Below the pieces are notes generated by a model. That model saw nothing but the letters and a program-made list of their open reading frames with translations, did not search any database and was not told the DNA's origin. Shown piece by piece: positions 32,983-43,810 of a stretch of 64,000 nt of DNA (positions within the stretch are counted from its first letter, which is position 1; every line of letters begins with the position of its first letter). The position numbers and the translations under genes are program-made. The stretch comes from Microbacterium sp. SSM24 (GTDB lineage Bacteria; Actinomycetota; Actinomycetes; Actinomycetales; Microbacteriaceae), in NCBI RefSeq assembly GCF_025989145.1, contig NZ_JAPDNQ010000002.1:620001-684000 (forward strand). Reading direction: 5' to 3'.

Positions 32983-34337
32983 GCGTCCCACCCGCTCTTC
33001 CATGCCTCGGCGTCCGCGAGGGCGAGCGCCTCTCCCGCGAGGACGACGGAGCCCGCGATCACGACCGCACGCCGGTCCGATGCCGCCGCCCACGAGCGCG
33101 CGGCTTCGGCCGCCTGCGCGAGGTCGTCGTGCACCGTGACGGGCAGTCCTTCCGCTTCGGCCAGGTCGGCGAGCCGGTCGGCCTCTTCGGCGCGGTCCGA
33201 CGCCGGCGAGGTCGCGAAGACGTGCGTCGCGATCGGTGCCAGCGCGCGGACGATCCCCGCCGCGTCCTTGTCGGCGAAGACGCCGAGGACGACGCCCCAC
33301 TCGTCGAAGTCGAATGCTTCGCGCAGCGCGGTCGCCAGCGCCGCCGCCCCGTGCGGGTTGTGCGCGGCGTCGACGAGCACCGTGGGTGCGATGCCGACCA
33401 GCTGCAGCCGGCCGGGGGCGGTCGCCTGGCTGAGACCGTCTGCGAGCACGTCGCCCGCGACGGGCTGCGCGGCGCCGCCGATGAGCGCCTCGACCGCGGC
33501 GATCGCCAGCGTCGCGTTGAAGCCCTGGTGGGCTCCGTACAGCGGGAGGTACTCGTCCTCGTAGGTGCCGGCGAGCCCGCGCACCGTGATCTGCTGGCCG
33601 CCGACGGCCAGCCGCTGCTCGACGAGTGCGAAGTCGGTGCCCTCGAATGCGATCGTCGCGCCCTGGGACGCGGCGGCCTCCCGCAGCACGGCCTCGGCCG
33701 CGGCATCCTGCCGTGCGGACACGACGGCCGCGCCGTCCTTGATGATCCCCGCCTTCACCGACGCGATCTCGGCGATCGTCTCGCCGAGGCGGTCGGCGTG
33801 ATCGATGTCGATCGGAGTGAACACGGCGACGTCGCCATCGGCGGTGTTCGTCGAGTCCCAGGCTCCGCCCATGCCGACTTCGAGCACGAGCACGTCGATC
33901 GGGGCATCCGCGAAGGCGACGAACGCCAGCACGGTGAGCAGCTCGAAGAAGGTGAGCGGCGCGTCGCCGGCGGCTTCGAGCTCGGCGTCGACGAGGCCGA
34001 CGAAGGGCTGGATCTCGTCCCAGGCGTCGGCGACCGCGGCATCCGCGATGGGCTCGCCGTCGACCATGATGCGCTCGGTGAACCGCTCGAGGTGCGGGCT
34101 CGTGAAGAGGCCGGTCCGCAGGCCGTGCGCGCGCACCAGACTCTCGATGAGCCGGCTCGTCGACGTCTTTCCGTTCGTGCCCGTGACATGCACGACCCGG
34201 TACGTCTTCTGCGGATCGTCGAGCAGCTCCAGGACGCGTCGGGTGCGCTCCACGCGAGGCTGCACCCAGCGCTCCCCCTGCCGCTCCAGGAGCGCCGCGT
34301 ACACGGCGTCGGCGCGGGCGATGTCGCGGTCGCTCAT
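32979..34337 (-). CDS. folC: Bifunctional folylpolyglutamate/dihydrofolate synthase
   Basis: Adds glutamates to folates. The 452-residue protein has the P-loop [31 protein letters not shown], the Mur-ligase-like [11 protein letters not shown] and [12 protein letters not shown] segments, ATAPGRLQ and DAAHNPHGA. Its ATG overlaps the ileS stop (ATGA). Together with pabB at the left end it is one of two folate genes in the window. Confidence 0.95.
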   Translation of the reverse strand: MSDRDIARADAVYAALLERQGERWVQPRVERTRRVLELLDDPQKTYRVVHVTGTNGKTSTSRLIESLVRAHGLRTGLFTSPHLERFTERIMVDGEPIADAAVADAWDEIQPFVGLVDAELEAAGDAPLTFFELLTVLAFVAFADAPIDVLVLEVGMGGAWDSTNTADGDVAVFTPIDIDHADRLGETIAEIASVKAGIIKDGAAVVSARQDAAAEAVLREAAASQGATIAFEGTDFALVEQRLAVGGQQITVRGLAGTYEDEYLPLYGAHQGFNATLAIAAVEALIGGAAQPVAGDVLADGLSQATAPGRLQLVGIAPTVLVDAAHNPHGAAALATALREAFDFDEWGVVLGVFADKDAAGIVRALAPIATHVFATSPASDRAEEADRLADLAEAEGLPVTVHDDLAQAAEAARSWAAASDRRAVVIAGSVVLAGEALALADAEAWKSGWDA

Positions 34338-37300
34338 GCGGATGCCTCCACCTTCGTCACCTCGACGCGGAACGCGCCGCGGTTGGCGAAATCGCCCGCC
34401 GCGTGCGTGCGGACGAGGTCGCTCGGGAGCGCGACGGCCCCGGCGAGGACGGCGCCACCGGCCAGGAGCGCCGTGCCGTCCGGTCCGACGACCGAGTAGT
34501 CGAGCGCGAGCGTCTCGCCCGCGACATCCGCCACCGCGAACGCGCTCGCCACCGCGGCCGCGTCGTCGGGATCGTCGAAGCTGAGGCGCAGGTCGATGCG
34601 GTCGCTGACCTCGAAGCCGGCGGCCTTACGGGTGTCCTGCACGGCGCGCACGACGTCGCGTGCCAGGCCCTCCGCTTCGAGCGCGGGAGTGGTCGTCGTG
34701 TCGAGCAGCACGAAGCCGCCCTCCGCCAGGAGTGCGATCGCCGTGCCCTCGTCGACGCCGCCCGCCTCGAGGGTGAGCTCGTACTCGCCCTCCTGCAGGG
34801 CGACGCCGTCCACGACCACGACGCCGTCGACCTCTTCCCACACGCCGGCGCGCGCACCGGCGATGACGTGCTGCACCTGCTTGCCCAAGCGCGGTCCGGC
34901 CGCCCGCGCATTCACGCTGAGCCGCTTGCTGATGCCGTAGCGCTCGGCGACGTCGCCGTCGAGCTCGACCAGGTCGACCGACTTGACGTTCAGCTCGTCG
35001 CGCAGGATGCCCTCGAACTGCGCGAGGGACGCGGCATCCGGAACCACGACGGTGAGCTGCGCGAGCGGCAGGCGCACGCGCTTGCCCTCCTTCTTGCGCA
35101 GCGCGTTCGCGACGCTGGACACCTGGCGCACCGCGTCCATCGCGGCGCGGATGTCGTCGGCTCCGGCGAACGCCGCCGCGTCCGGCCAGTCCTGAAGGTG
35201 GACGCTGCGGCCGCCGGTGAGTCCCTGCCATACGCGCTCGGAGACCAGCGGGATGAGCGGCGCGGCCACGCGCGTGAGCGTCTCGAGCACCGTGTAGAGC
35301 GTGTCGAAGGCCTCGCGGCTCTTCGGGTCGTCGGACACCCCGACCCAGAAGCGGTCGCGCGAGCGGCGGATGTACCAGTTCGTCAGGGCCTCGGCGAAGT
35401 CGCGCAGCCGCGCGGCGGCCGTGGTCGAGTCGAGCCCCTCGAGGTCCGCCGCCACGTCGCGCACGAGGTCGCCCGTGAGCGCGAGGATGTAGCGGTCGAG
35501 CACGTCGGTCGAGTCGGTGCGCCAGGATGCCTCGTACCCGACCCCGTCGGGGCCGCCGGCTGCGTTGGCATAGGTCGCGAAGAAGTACCACGTGTTCCAC
35601 AGCGGCAGCAGGAATTCGCGCACGCCGGCGCGGATCCCCTCCTCGGTCACCACGAGGTTGCCGCCGCGCAGCACGGACGACGCCATGAGGAACCAGCGCA
35701 TGGCGTCGGAGCCGTCGCGGTCGAAGACCTCGCTGACGTCGGGGTAGTTGCGCAGCGACTTCGACATCTTCTGCCCGTCGCTGCCGAGCACGATGCCGTG
35801 GCACGAGACGCCCGTGAATGCCGGGCGGTCGAACAGCGCCGTCGACAGCACGTGCATCACGTAGAACCAGCCGCGCGTCTGCCCGATGTACTCGACGATG
35901 AAGTCGGCGGGCGCGTGCTCCTCGAACCAGTCGTGGTTCTCGAAGGGGTAATGCACCTGCGCGTAGGGCATCGAGCCGGAGTCGAACCACACGTCGAACA
36001 CGTCCTCGATGCGACGCATGGTGCTGCGCCCCGTGGGATCGTCCGGGTTCGGGCGGGTGAGCTCGTCGATGAACGGACGGTGCAGGTCCACATCGCCCGC
36101 AGCGTTCACCGGCAGGCGGCCGAAGTCGCGCTCGAGATCCGCGAGCGACCCGTACACGTCGATGCGCGGGTACTCGGGGTCGTCGCTCTTCCACACCGGG
36201 ATCGGCGAGCCCCAGTAGCGGTTGCGGCTGATGGACCAGTCGCGCGCGCCCTCGAGCCACTTGCCGAACTGACCGTGCTTGACGTTCTCGGGCACCCAGG
36301 TGATCTGCTCGTTGTTCTCGAGCAGGCGAGGCTTGAGGTCGGTCACGCGCACGAACCAGCTCGACACCGCGCGGTAGATCAGGGGGTTCCGGCACCGCCA
36401 GCAATGCGGATAGGAATGCTCGTAGCTCGCGAGGCGCAGCAGCCGGCCCGACTGGCGCAGCAGTCGCACGAGCGGCGTGTTCGCATCCATCCACAGCTCG
36501 CCGGCGACATCCGTCACCTGCGGCAGGAACCGTCCGCCGTCGTCGAGGCTCGTGATGAGCGGGATGCCGGCGGCCTCGGTCACCCGCTGGTCGTCCTCGC
36601 CGTAGGCCGGCGCCTGGTGGACGATGCCGGTGCCGTCGCCGGTCGTGACGTAGTCGTCCACGAGGATGCGCCACGCGTCCGCGGTGCCCCAGGTCGCGGC
36701 ATCCGCGTAGTAGTCGAACAGCCGGTCGTAGGCGACATCCTGCAGCTCGGAGCCCACGACGGTCTGCACGATCGCCTCACGCGCGGCGTCGGCCGACTCG
36801 TAGCCGAGGTCCTTCGCGTACCCGGCGAGCAGCTCCTCGGCGAGCAGGTACCGGTGCGCGTACGCCTCGGCGGGCTCATCCGCGTGACCGTCGGGCGCGT
36901 GGTGCACGTCGGCGGCTCCGGCGGGTCCGCCGGGAAGCACGACGTAGCGGATGTCGGGTCCGACGGCGAGCGCGAGGTTGGTCGGCAGCGTCCACGGCGT
37001 CGTCGTCCACGCGAGCGCCCGCACGCCGGTGAGCCCCAGCGCCTCGGCCTTCGCGCCGACCAGGGGGAACGTCACGGTGACGGACGGGTCCTGGCGCATC
37101 TTGTACACGTCGTCGTCCATGCGCAGCTCGTGGCTCGACAGCGGCGTCTCGTCGCGCCAGCAGTACGGCAGCACACGATAGCCCTCGTAGGCGAGGCCCT
37201 TGTCGTGGAGCGTCTTGAACGCCCACAGCACGGACTCCATGTACGACGTGTCGAGCGTCTTGTAGCCGCGCTCGAAGTCGACCCAGCGCGCCTGCCGGGT

Positions 37301-37735
37301 GACGTAGTCCTCCCACTCGTGGGTGTAGGCGAGGACGGATTCGCGGGCCTTGGCGTTGAACGCCGCCAGGCCCATCTCCTCGATCTGGGTCTTCTCGGTG
37401 ATGCCGAGCTGCTTCATCGCCTCGAGCTCGGCGGGCAGACCGTGCGTGTCCCAGCCGAACACGCGGTCGACCTTCTTGCCGCGCATCGTCTGGAAGCGCG
37501 GGAACAGGTCCTTCGCGTAGCCGGTGAGCAGGTGACCGTAGTGCGGGAGGCCGTTCGCGAACGGCGGGCCGTCGTAGAACACCCACTCCTCGGCGCCCTC
37601 GCGGTTCGCGATGGACGCGCGGAACGTGTCGTCGGCCTCCCAGAAGGCGAGCGCGTCGCGTTCGATCGCGGGAAATCGCGGGCTCGACACGACGGAGTCG
37701 GCGGCGGGTCCGAACGAGGACTTGGGGTAGGTCAT
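34334..37735 (-). CDS. ileS: Isoleucyl-tRNA synthetase
   Basis: Class I synthetase of 1133 residues that charges tRNA-Ile. Motifs: [16 protein letters not shown] (HIGH) near residue 60, [11 protein letters not shown], the CP1 editing domain with [16 protein letters not shown]-like zinc positions (HCWRCRNPL), GQTRGWFY, and [12 protein letters not shown] (KMSKS) near 640. The architecture, with a long C-terminal beta-rich region, matches the eukaryote-like ileS2 type found in Actinobacteria. ATG 37735 has GGAG four bases upstream, inside the T-box leader. Confidence 0.96.
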   Translation of the reverse strand: MTYPKSSFGPAADSVVSSPRFPAIERDALAFWEADDTFRASIANREGAEEWVFYDGPPFANGLPHYGHLLTGYAKDLFPRFQTMRGKKVDRVFGWDTHGLPAELEAMKQLGITEKTQIEEMGLAAFNAKARESVLAYTHEWEDYVTRQARWVDFERGYKTLDTSYMESVLWAFKTLHDKGLAYEGYRVLPYCWRDETPLSSHELRMDDDVYKMRQDPSVTVTFPLVGAKAEALGLTGVRALAWTTTPWTLPTNLALAVGPDIRYVVLPGGPAGAADVHHAPDGHADEPAEAYAHRYLLAEELLAGYAKDLGYESADAAREAIVQTVVGSELQDVAYDRLFDYYADAATWGTADAWRILVDDYVTTGDGTGIVHQAPAYGEDDQRVTEAAGIPLITSLDDGGRFLPQVTDVAGELWMDANTPLVRLLRQSGRLLRLASYEHSYPHCWRCRNPLIYRAVSSWFVRVTDLKPRLLENNEQITWVPENVKHGQFGKWLEGARDWSISRNRYWGSPIPVWKSDDPEYPRIDVYGSLADLERDFGRLPVNAAGDVDLHRPFIDELTRPNPDDPTGRSTMRRIEDVFDVWFDSGSMPYAQVHYPFENHDWFEEHAPADFIVEYIGQTRGWFYVMHVLSTALFDRPAFTGVSCHGIVLGSDGQKMSKSLRNYPDVSEVFDRDGSDAMRWFLMASSVLRGGNLVVTEEGIRAGVREFLLPLWNTWYFFATYANAAGGPDGVGYEASWRTDSTDVLDRYILALTGDLVRDVAADLEGLDSTTAAARLRDFAEALTNWYIRRSRDRFWVGVSDDPKSREAFDTLYTVLETLTRVAAPLIPLVSERVWQGLTGGRSVHLQDWPDAAAFAGADDIRAAMDAVRQVSSVANALRKKEGKRVRLPLAQLTVVVPDAASLAQFEGILRDELNVKSVDLVELDGDVAERYGISKRLSVNARAAGPRLGKQVQHVIAGARAGVWEEVDGVVVVDGVALQEGEYELTLEAGGVDEGTAIALLAEGGFVLLDTTTTPALEAEGLARDVVRAVQDTRKAAGFEVSDRIDLRLSFDDPDDAAAVASAFAVADVAGETLALDYSVVGPDGTALLAGGAVLAGAVALPSDLVRTHAAGDFANRGAFRVEVTKVEASA

Positions 37736-37925
37736 GTCACTCCAGCAGGTTGCGATGCTTCCTGCGAGGACGACTCTTGCGAGCCGCGGTACCACCCCGC
37801 GTGGCGTCCGCCGGGGCGGACACCCTCTCTCACTGCGGCTGTGACGGGCCTGCCCCGCTCGGTTCTAGTGACCCCGAAGGGTGTTCTTCCGAGAGCTCCC
37901 CGGTGATGGCCGGATCGATGCTGGT
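37736..37925 (-). ncRNA. T-box riboswitch leader of ileS (translational type)
   Basis: Read on the minus strand, the leader begins with a short stem I region containing ATCACCGGGGAGC, where ATC (37905-37907) is the expected Ile specifier. About 100 nt downstream is GGGTGGTACCGCG (37785-37797), the T-box sequence whose UGGU pairs with the tRNA ACCA end. The ileS Shine-Dalgarno lies just downstream with no terminator hairpin, matching the ultrashort-stem-I translational T-boxes known for actinobacterial ileS. The -10 TAGACT (37932-37937) overlaps the stop codon of the ABC ATPase gene. Confidence 0.85.
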
Positions 37926-37934
37926 CGTGCCAGT

Positions 37935-39482
37935 CTACGCGGGCTCCGACCCGGGCGCACCCGACGGCGCCGCCCGAGACGCCGCGAGGAGCTCACGGGT
38001 GAACGGATGCTGCGGCTCGGCGAAGACCTGGGCGGTGCTGCCCTGCTCGACGATGGCGCCGTCCTTCATCACGATGACGTCGTCGGCGACGGCCGCGACG
38101 ACACCGAGATCGTGCGACACGAAGACGAGCGTGAGGTCGCGTTCCCGCTGCAGCCGCGCCAGCAGGTCGAGGATCCGCTCGCGGACGAGCGGGTCCAGCG
38201 CCGACACGGGCTCGTCCAGCACGAGCACCTCGGGAGCGGAGGCGAGGGCGCGGGCGATCACCGCGCGCTGGCGCTGCCCGCCGGAGAGCTCCGCAGGTCG
38301 GCGTCCTGCGAACGACGCGTCGAGCTCCACTTCGGCGAGAAGGCGCTCCACGCGTTCGGCACGGTCTGCTCGCGCAACGCCGCCCGCAGCGAGAGCCTCA
38401 GACAGCGACCGGCCGATCCGCCACCGGGGATCGAGCGCGCCGAGCGGATTCTGGTGCACGAGCTGGATCCTCCGCTGGGTCGCGGGGGTGGGCGGATGTC
38501 CGTCGAGGAGTACCTCGCCGGCATCCGGCGCCTCCACCCCGACGATCATGCGCGCGATCGTGGTCTTGCCCGAACCCGACTCCCCCACGATGCCGAGGGT
38601 GCGACCTCGCCGCACCGAGAAGGAGACCTCGCGCACGGCCGGCGCGTCGAACGCCTTCGAGAGGCCGCGCACGTCCAGCCGGACGGGAGCGTCGGCCGCA
38701 GACCCCGGCCGCGGCACGTGCCCGGCGGCGGCGACGAGCCGGCGCGTGTACGGATGCTGCGGATCCGCGAAGACGTCGGACGTCGCGCCCGCCTCCAGCA
38801 CATGTCCGCCGCGCATCACCAGGACGCGGTCCGCGACGCCGCGCACCGCCGCGAAGTCGTGACTGATGAAGACCACCGCCACCCCGCGGTCCGCGATGGT
38901 GCGCAGGAGCGCGAGGATCCGGGCCTGCACCGTCGCATCGAGCGCCGTCGTCGCCTCGTCGGCGACCAGGATCGACGGATCCCCCGCGAGGGCGGACGCG
39001 ATCAGCGCACGCTGCCGCAGCCCGCCGGACAGCTCGTGCGGATACTGTCTCGCGCGCCGCGACGGATCGGGCATCGCGACGTCGGCGAGCAGCGCGCCGA
39101 CGCGCTCCTGGAGGGCCGAGCGCGGCATCCGGGGACCGTGGAGCCTCAACGGCTCGGCGACTTCCGCCTCGACGCGCCGGAGTGGATCGAGCGACACGAG
39201 CGCATCCTGCGAGACGAGTGCGATGCGTGATCCGCGCAGTCGTCGCCAGCCGCGCTCGTCGAGGCTGCGCGCGTCCACCCCCGCGATCTCGAGCAGCTCG
39301 GCCCGCACCTCTGCCTGGCGCGGAGTCAGCCCGAGGAGCGCGCGCGCGGTGAGCGATTTCCCCGCGCCGGACTCGCCGATGATCGCGACGCACTCCCCCG
39401 GAGCCACGGAGATGTCCAGCCCGGCGACGACGCGCTCGTCGCCGAAGGACACGCTGAGACCGCGCACCTCGAGCCCGGTCAT
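37935..39482 (-). CDS. Fused double ATPase of peptide/nickel-type ABC importer (DppD-DppF)
   Basis: A 515-residue protein with two complete ABC ATPase domains. Domain 1 (about 1-240): Walker A GESGAGKS, signature LSGGLRQRA, Walker B ILVADEATTALD, and the oligopeptide-type DPQHPYTRRL end. Domain 2 (about 262-505): GESGSGKTT, LSGGQRQRA, VLVLDEPVSALD and EPQHPFTREL. The two halves correspond to DppD and DppF, normally separate genes. Its ATG overlaps the permease stop. It ends the SBP-permease-permease-ATPase operon, and the next transcript (ileS) starts within its stop codon. Confidence 0.93.
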   Translation of the reverse strand: MTGLEVRGLSVSFGDERVVAGLDISVAPGECVAIIGESGAGKSLTARALLGLTPRQAEVRAELLEIAGVDARSLDERGWRRLRGSRIALVSQDALVSLDPLRRVEAEVAEPLRLHGPRMPRSALQERVGALLADVAMPDPSRRARQYPHELSGGLRQRALIASALAGDPSILVADEATTALDATVQARILALLRTIADRGVAVVFISHDFAAVRGVADRVLVMRGGHVLEAGATSDVFADPQHPYTRRLVAAAGHVPRPGSAADAPVRLDVRGLSKAFDAPAVREVSFSVRRGRTLGIVGESGSGKTTIARMIVGVEAPDAGEVLLDGHPPTPATQRRIQLVHQNPLGALDPRWRIGRSLSEALAAGGVARADRAERVERLLAEVELDASFAGRRPAELSGGQRQRAVIARALASAPEVLVLDEPVSALDPLVRERILDLLARLQRERDLTLVFVSHDLGVVAAVADDVIVMKDGAIVEQGSTAQVFAEPQHPFTRELLAASRAAPSGAPGSEPA

Positions 39483-40291
39483 CGCCCGCTCCCTTCGGCA
39501 CGCGCGCGCAGACTGCGCCCGACCACCGTCGCGGCGAGCACCGTGAGCGAGATCGCCGCACCGGGGAACGCCGACACCCACCACGCCTGGCCGATCACGT
39601 TGCGTCCGCCCGCGAGCATGAGGCCCCACTCGGGGCTCGGCTCGGCCGGCCCGAGCCCCAGGAAGCTCAGGCCGGCTGCCGCGAGGATGCTGGAGCCGAT
39701 GCCGATCGTGGCCAGGACACTGAGCGCCCCGACGACGCCGGGCACCACGTGGCGCGCGAACGCCAGCGGTGCGGGTACGCCGAGGATGCGCGCGGCCTCG
39801 ACATGCTCGGCGAGCCGCAGCGTACGCGTCTGCACCCGGGCGAGGCGGATGTAGATCGGGATCGCCGCGATCGTGACGGCGATCGCGACGTTGACCGGGC
39901 CGGGTCCGAGAAGTGCCACGACCACCAAGGCGACGAGGAATTCAGGGAAGGCCAGCAGGATGTCGGTGGCCCGCATCGCCGCGGCATCGACGAGGCGCGG
40001 GGCGATCCCGGACAGAGCCCCGATCGTCAGGCCGACCAGGAACGCGAGAGCGGTGGCCAGCACGCCGATGCCCACGGACCTGCCCGCTCCGTAGATCACC
40101 CGCGAGTACACGTCACGCCCGCTCTGGTCGGTGCCGAACGGGTGGGCGGCACTGGGCGGCAGCAGCGCCGCGCGCACGTCGGTCTGCAGCGGGTCGTAGA
40201 GGGCGAACAGCTGCGGGGCGAACGCGACGGCGACGATCAGCGCCAAGGCCGCGAGGGCCGCGGCGAGGGCGATCCGCCGCGACAGTCTCAT
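39479..40291 (-). CDS. ABC importer permease, DppC type
   Basis: A 270-residue inner-membrane permease with six hydrophobic segments, the N-terminal HPFGTDQSGRDVYSRVIYGAG motif typical of DppC/OppC/NikC and the EAA loop EAARILGVPAPLAFARHVVP that contacts the ATPase. ATGA overlap with the upstream permease gene shows translational coupling. Confidence 0.92.
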   Translation of the reverse strand: MRLSRRIALAAALAALALIVAVAFAPQLFALYDPLQTDVRAALLPPSAAHPFGTDQSGRDVYSRVIYGAGRSVGIGVLATALAFLVGLTIGALSGIAPRLVDAAAMRATDILLAFPEFLVALVVVALLGPGPVNVAIAVTIAAIPIYIRLARVQTRTLRLAEHVEAARILGVPAPLAFARHVVPGVVGALSVLATIGIGSSILAAAGLSFLGLGPAEPSPEWGLMLAGGRNVIGQAWWVSAFPGAAISLTVLAATVVGRSLRARAEGSGR

Positions 40292-41271
40292 GCGCCGGCC
40301 TTCTCACGGACGACACCGGCGCTGGGGGCACGACGCAGGCGGGGGTCCAGCAGCGGGTACGTCAGCTCGACGACCAGGCTCACGACGGCGAACACCACCG
40401 CGCTGAGGAGGATGATCCCCGTGATGACGGGCAGGTCGCGGTCCGTGATCGCGGTGAGGGTGACACGCCCCAGTCCCGGGCGGGCGAACACGGTCTCCAC
40501 GAGCACGGCGCCGCCGAGCAGCGAGCCGACGAGGTACGCCGCGAGCGTGAGCGCACCGGTGGCGCCGTGACGCAGCGTGTGGTGGACCGTCAGCCACGTG
40601 GAGCTCGCCCCTCGCGCGCGGACGGTCGTCGCGAAGGGCTGGTTCTCGGCGGACTCGATGCCGTCGCGCAGCACTTGGCCGAGCAGTGCTGCCACGGGCA
40701 GCGCGAGCGTCACCGCGGGGAGGACGATCGTGGCCGGGTTCCGCGACCCCGCAACGGGGAACCAGCCGAGACCGAACGCGAAGATGCTCAGCAGCAGCAG
40801 CCCGATCCAGAAGACCGGCGAAGACAGCACGACGAGCTCGACGCCGCCGGCGATCGTGCGCGAGACCCGGCCGCCCGCCAGCAGAGCCACCGCGAAGGCG
40901 AGCACCACTGCGATCGTCAGCGCCAGCGCGGAGAGCTGCAGTGTCGCACCCAGCTGGCGGCCGATGACCTCGGTCACCGGCATCCGCAGCTGGTACGACT
41001 CCCCCAGGTCTCCCCGCAGCAGCTGGCCGAGATACGCGACGTACTGCTCGAACGGCGGCCGGTCGAGGCCGAGGTCGGCGCGGATGGCCGCCTTCACCTC
41101 TTCGCTCACCTGCGCCTGCGGTCCGAGCATGACGTCGACGGGATCGCCCGGGATGACCCGGAATGCCAGGAAGGCCAGCGTCGCCGCTCCCCAGAGCACC
41201 ACGACGACGGATGCCGCGATCCCGGCCGCGCGAAGCGCGAGACGCCGAACTGCTGCCCGCGATGCCGTCAT
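40288..41271 (-). CDS. ABC importer permease, DppB type
   Basis: A 327-residue permease with an N-terminal helix, the RVIPGDPVDVMLG periplasmic-entry motif, six membrane segments and the EAA-type loop VRARGASSTWLTVHHTLRHG. The C-terminal LVVELTYPLLDPRLR is typical of the DppB/OppB family. ATG 41271 is chosen over a longer frame because the N-terminal helix of the family starts here. The substrate-binding gene is 31 bases upstream. Confidence 0.92.
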   Translation of the reverse strand: MTASRAAVRRLALRAAGIAASVVVVLWGAATLAFLAFRVIPGDPVDVMLGPQAQVSEEVKAAIRADLGLDRPPFEQYVAYLGQLLRGDLGESYQLRMPVTEVIGRQLGATLQLSALALTIAVVLAFAVALLAGGRVSRTIAGGVELVVLSSPVFWIGLLLLSIFAFGLGWFPVAGSRNPATIVLPAVTLALPVAALLGQVLRDGIESAENQPFATTVRARGASSTWLTVHHTLRHGATGALTLAAYLVGSLLGGAVLVETVFARPGLGRVTLTAITDRDLPVITGIILLSAVVFAVVSLVVELTYPLLDPRLRRAPSAGVVREKAGA

Positions 41272-41302
41272 CGCCCGTCGCGTCCGCCCTCCCGGCGCGC
41301 GG

Positions 41303-42922
41303 TCAGCCGATGCTGACGTCGTAGAACAGCGGGCGCCCGTACAGATCGTAGGCCAGGCCGTCGACCCCGTCGGAGACCGCGGTGATGAGAGACGGGCTGT
41401 ACAGGGGGACGATCGCCACGTGGTCGGCGTTCCACTGCTGGACGTCGCCGTAGATGTCCGCGCGCTCCTGGGTGTCGGACGTCGACACGCCGCGTTCGAG
41501 CAGCGCGTCCAGGTCGGCATCGCTCACCTGCGACGCGTTCTGGAAGCCGTCGGTGTGCAGGTGACTGCGCAGCAGATCGGGGTCCACTCCGGAGAAGCCC
41601 CAGTCGGTGAGGTCGAACGTCTTCGGCCCGTACTGCTCGTTGTAGGCGCCGGGCTCGAGCACCTCGCGCACCAGTTCGAATCCGACGGCCTTGAGGTCTG
41701 ACTGGATCGCGTTCGCGAGCGCCGCACGATCGTCGGGAACCGGCGTCCAGGCGATCCAGCGGGCGGAGAGCCGCTCGCCGTCCTTCGTGCGGTAGCCCTC
41801 GGAGTCGCGCTCGGTCCAGCCGGCCTCGTCGAGGAGCGCCTCGGCCGCGGCCGGGTCGAAGGCCCAGGTGCCCTCCAGCGACGCGTCGTAGGTCGGCGTC
41901 GTGGATCCGAGGATCGACCAGGCCCGCGGGAACTGTCCGAAGAAGATCTCCTCCACCGCGGTGTCGATGTCGATCGCGCGTGAGAACGCCTCACGCACCT
42001 TCTGGTCGGCGAACACGCCGTACTTCTCGTTCAGGTAGAGCGAGTAAGGCAGCCCGGGGTACTCCTGCGCGTCGACGGTGAGCGCCTCGTCGAGGTCGGC
42101 CGCGAGGTTCGGCGGCAGCTGGCTGGCGAGATCGGCCTCGCCGCTCTCGACGACCCCCGCACGCACGGATGCCTCCGGGAGGATCTCGACCCGGAGGGTC
42201 TCGAACTGTGCGGCGCCTCCGTCGTGGGGTCCCCATGCGTAGTCGTCGTTGCGGGTGTAGACGATCTCCTGGTCGGGCGTGTACTCGGTCAGCTCGAACG
42301 GGCCGGTGCCGACGGTGATCCCAGGACCGCCCGCCTTGAGCTGGTCGGCCGAGGACTCGAGCACGGCGGGCGAGTAGAAGCCCAGGAGAGCGGTGCTGGC
42401 GGCCTGCAGGAACGGCGAGTACGGCTGCGTGAACGACACCCGCACGGTGTGCTCGTCGATGACCTCGGTGCCGGCGTAGAACTCGCCGCCGAGCATGCTC
42501 GAGGCCTGCGCAGATGCCGTCTCGGGATCCGCGATCCGGTCGAAGTTCGCCTTCACGGCCTCGGCGTCGAAGGGCTCTCCGTCTTGGAACGTGACGTCGT
42601 CGCGCAGGGTGAAGACATAGGAGGCGCCGTCGTCCTCGATCTCCCAGTCCTCGGCGAGCCACGGTGAGAACGTTCCGTCGGACTCCTGGAACACGAGCGA
42701 GTCCAGCACCGCGCGCTGCACCATCGCCGAGACGTCGAGCTGACTGGTCTGAGGGTCCATGTGCCCGGCCGACAGGTTGGCGCCCTCGATCGCCCAGACG
42801 ACCTCGCCGTCGGAGGACTCCTCACCCGGAGACGCGCCGCCGGCGCACGAGGCGAGGGCGAGGGCTGCGACGAGCGGGAATGCGGCGACGGCGAGTCGTC
42901 GGCGCGGGGTGAAAGCGGGCAT
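41303..42922 (-). CDS. Substrate-binding lipoprotein of the peptide/nickel-type ABC importer (SBP family 5)
   Basis: A 539-residue extracytoplasmic lipoprotein with lipobox LALASC, cluster-family 5 motifs SPWLAEDWEIEDDGASYVFTLR (near 85-106) and DDVTFQDGEPFDAEAVKANF just after, then YSLYLNEKYGVFADQKVREAFSRAID. The ligand could be an oligopeptide, a metal chelate or another solute; the sequence does not decide. GAGG precedes the ATG. First gene of the operon; divergent from the pentapeptide-repeat gene. Confidence 0.92.
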   Translation of the reverse strand: MPAFTPRRRLAVAAFPLVAALALASCAGGASPGEESSDGEVVWAIEGANLSAGHMDPQTSQLDVSAMVQRAVLDSLVFQESDGTFSPWLAEDWEIEDDGASYVFTLRDDVTFQDGEPFDAEAVKANFDRIADPETASAQASSMLGGEFYAGTEVIDEHTVRVSFTQPYSPFLQAASTALLGFYSPAVLESSADQLKAGGPGITVGTGPFELTEYTPDQEIVYTRNDDYAWGPHDGGAAQFETLRVEILPEASVRAGVVESGEADLASQLPPNLAADLDEALTVDAQEYPGLPYSLYLNEKYGVFADQKVREAFSRAIDIDTAVEEIFFGQFPRAWSILGSTTPTYDASLEGTWAFDPAAAEALLDEAGWTERDSEGYRTKDGERLSARWIAWTPVPDDRAALANAIQSDLKAVGFELVREVLEPGAYNEQYGPKTFDLTDWGFSGVDPDLLRSHLHTDGFQNASQVSDADLDALLERGVSTSDTQERADIYGDVQQWNADHVAIVPLYSPSLITAVSDGVDGLAYDLYGRPLFYDVSIG

Positions 42923-43033
42923 GGCTGACCTCGGGAAGTCTGAGACGGGGACGTGTCTACGCTAGTCGATTTGTGGACGCAGTCGATCAACGCCGTCACG
43001 CACCGATCTGTTCCCCCGCGCTAGCGTCGACCC

Positions 43034-43690
43034 ATGGCCCGACCCGACCTCCCGCTCGCTCCCCGCGTCAGCCCGCCGGACCTCCCTCGCGAACTCGCCG
43101 AGGTCGCGGGGCTCAGGTCGTACGACGACATCGTTCGCGCGCGCATCGGCGATCTCGGTGCGCAGACGGATGCCTCGCACGCCGCGGTGACGGAGTGCGA
43201 GGTGGTCGGGGCCACCGTCGAGCGCCTCGATCTGACCGGGGCGACGCTGGTCGACGTGCGCGTCGAAGGCCTGCGGGCCACCGCCGTCACGGCGAGGGAG
43301 GCCAGGCTGCGGCGCGTGCTGATCTCCGGCGGACGCATCGGCACGCTCGACCTCGCGAACGCCGCAGCGGATGAAGTGGAGCTTCGCGGCATCCGGATCG
43401 ACTACCTCTCCCTCGCCGCGGCGAAGGTGGAGGACCTGCGGATCGTCGACTGCACGATCACGACGCTCGACCTGCCGCAGGCGACGCTCTCGCGCGTGCG
43501 GTTCGAGAGCACGCGTGCGGACGAGGTCGACACCCGCGGCATGCGGGCAGACAGCCTCGACCTGCGGGGGCTGGACGCGGCGTCCTACCTGGATGCCGCG
43601 TCACTGCGCGGCGCGACGCTCACGCCGTGGCAGATCGAGCAGCTCGCTCCCGCACTCGCCGCATCCGTGGGCATCGACGTGCGGGACTGA
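43034..43690 (+). CDS. Pentapeptide-repeat-like protein
   Basis: A 218-residue protein whose middle (about 50-200) consists of degenerate five-residue repeats of the A(D/N)LxX type (for example LDLTGATLVDVRVEGLRAT and DSLDLRGLDAASY), giving a right-handed quadrilateral beta-helix. No enzymatic motif. Some such proteins mimic DNA and protect gyrase, but that cannot be claimed here. TAGCGT six bases before the ATG indicates a leaderless transcript. Confidence 0.8.
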   Translation: MARPDLPLAPRVSPPDLPRELAEVAGLRSYDDIVRARIGDLGAQTDASHAAVTECEVVGATVERLDLTGATLVDVRVEGLRATAVTAREARLRRVLISGGRIGTLDLANAAADEVELRGIRIDYLSLAAAKVEDLRIVDCTITTLDLPQATLSRVRFESTRADEVDTRGMRADSLDLRGLDAASYLDAASLRGATLTPWQIEQLAPALAASVGIDVRD

Positions 43691-43742
43691 CCGCCCGGTT
43701 CTCCGGGGAGAAGCGGTCGCCGCGACGCGCGCGACCTCCCGG

Positions 43743-43748
43743 TAGAAT
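43743..43748 (+). promoter_or_regulatory. -10 element of valS
   Basis: TAGAAT with transcription expected near 43755, giving a 56-nt leader; the valS Shine-Dalgarno AGGAG is seen just before its ATG. No T-box sequence was found in this leader, unlike ileS. Confidence 0.55.
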
Positions 43749-43810
43749 CGTGGGACATTCCACACTCAGGCACGCTCACACAGTGCCGCACATATCGCCA
43801 GGAGACCCGA

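Noticed and set aside
34403..37906. 1167-codon open frame on the plus strand opposite ileS
   Set aside because: It is a high-GC antisense shadow of the well-supported ileS frame, with low-complexity Arg/Val/Asp content and no family motif.
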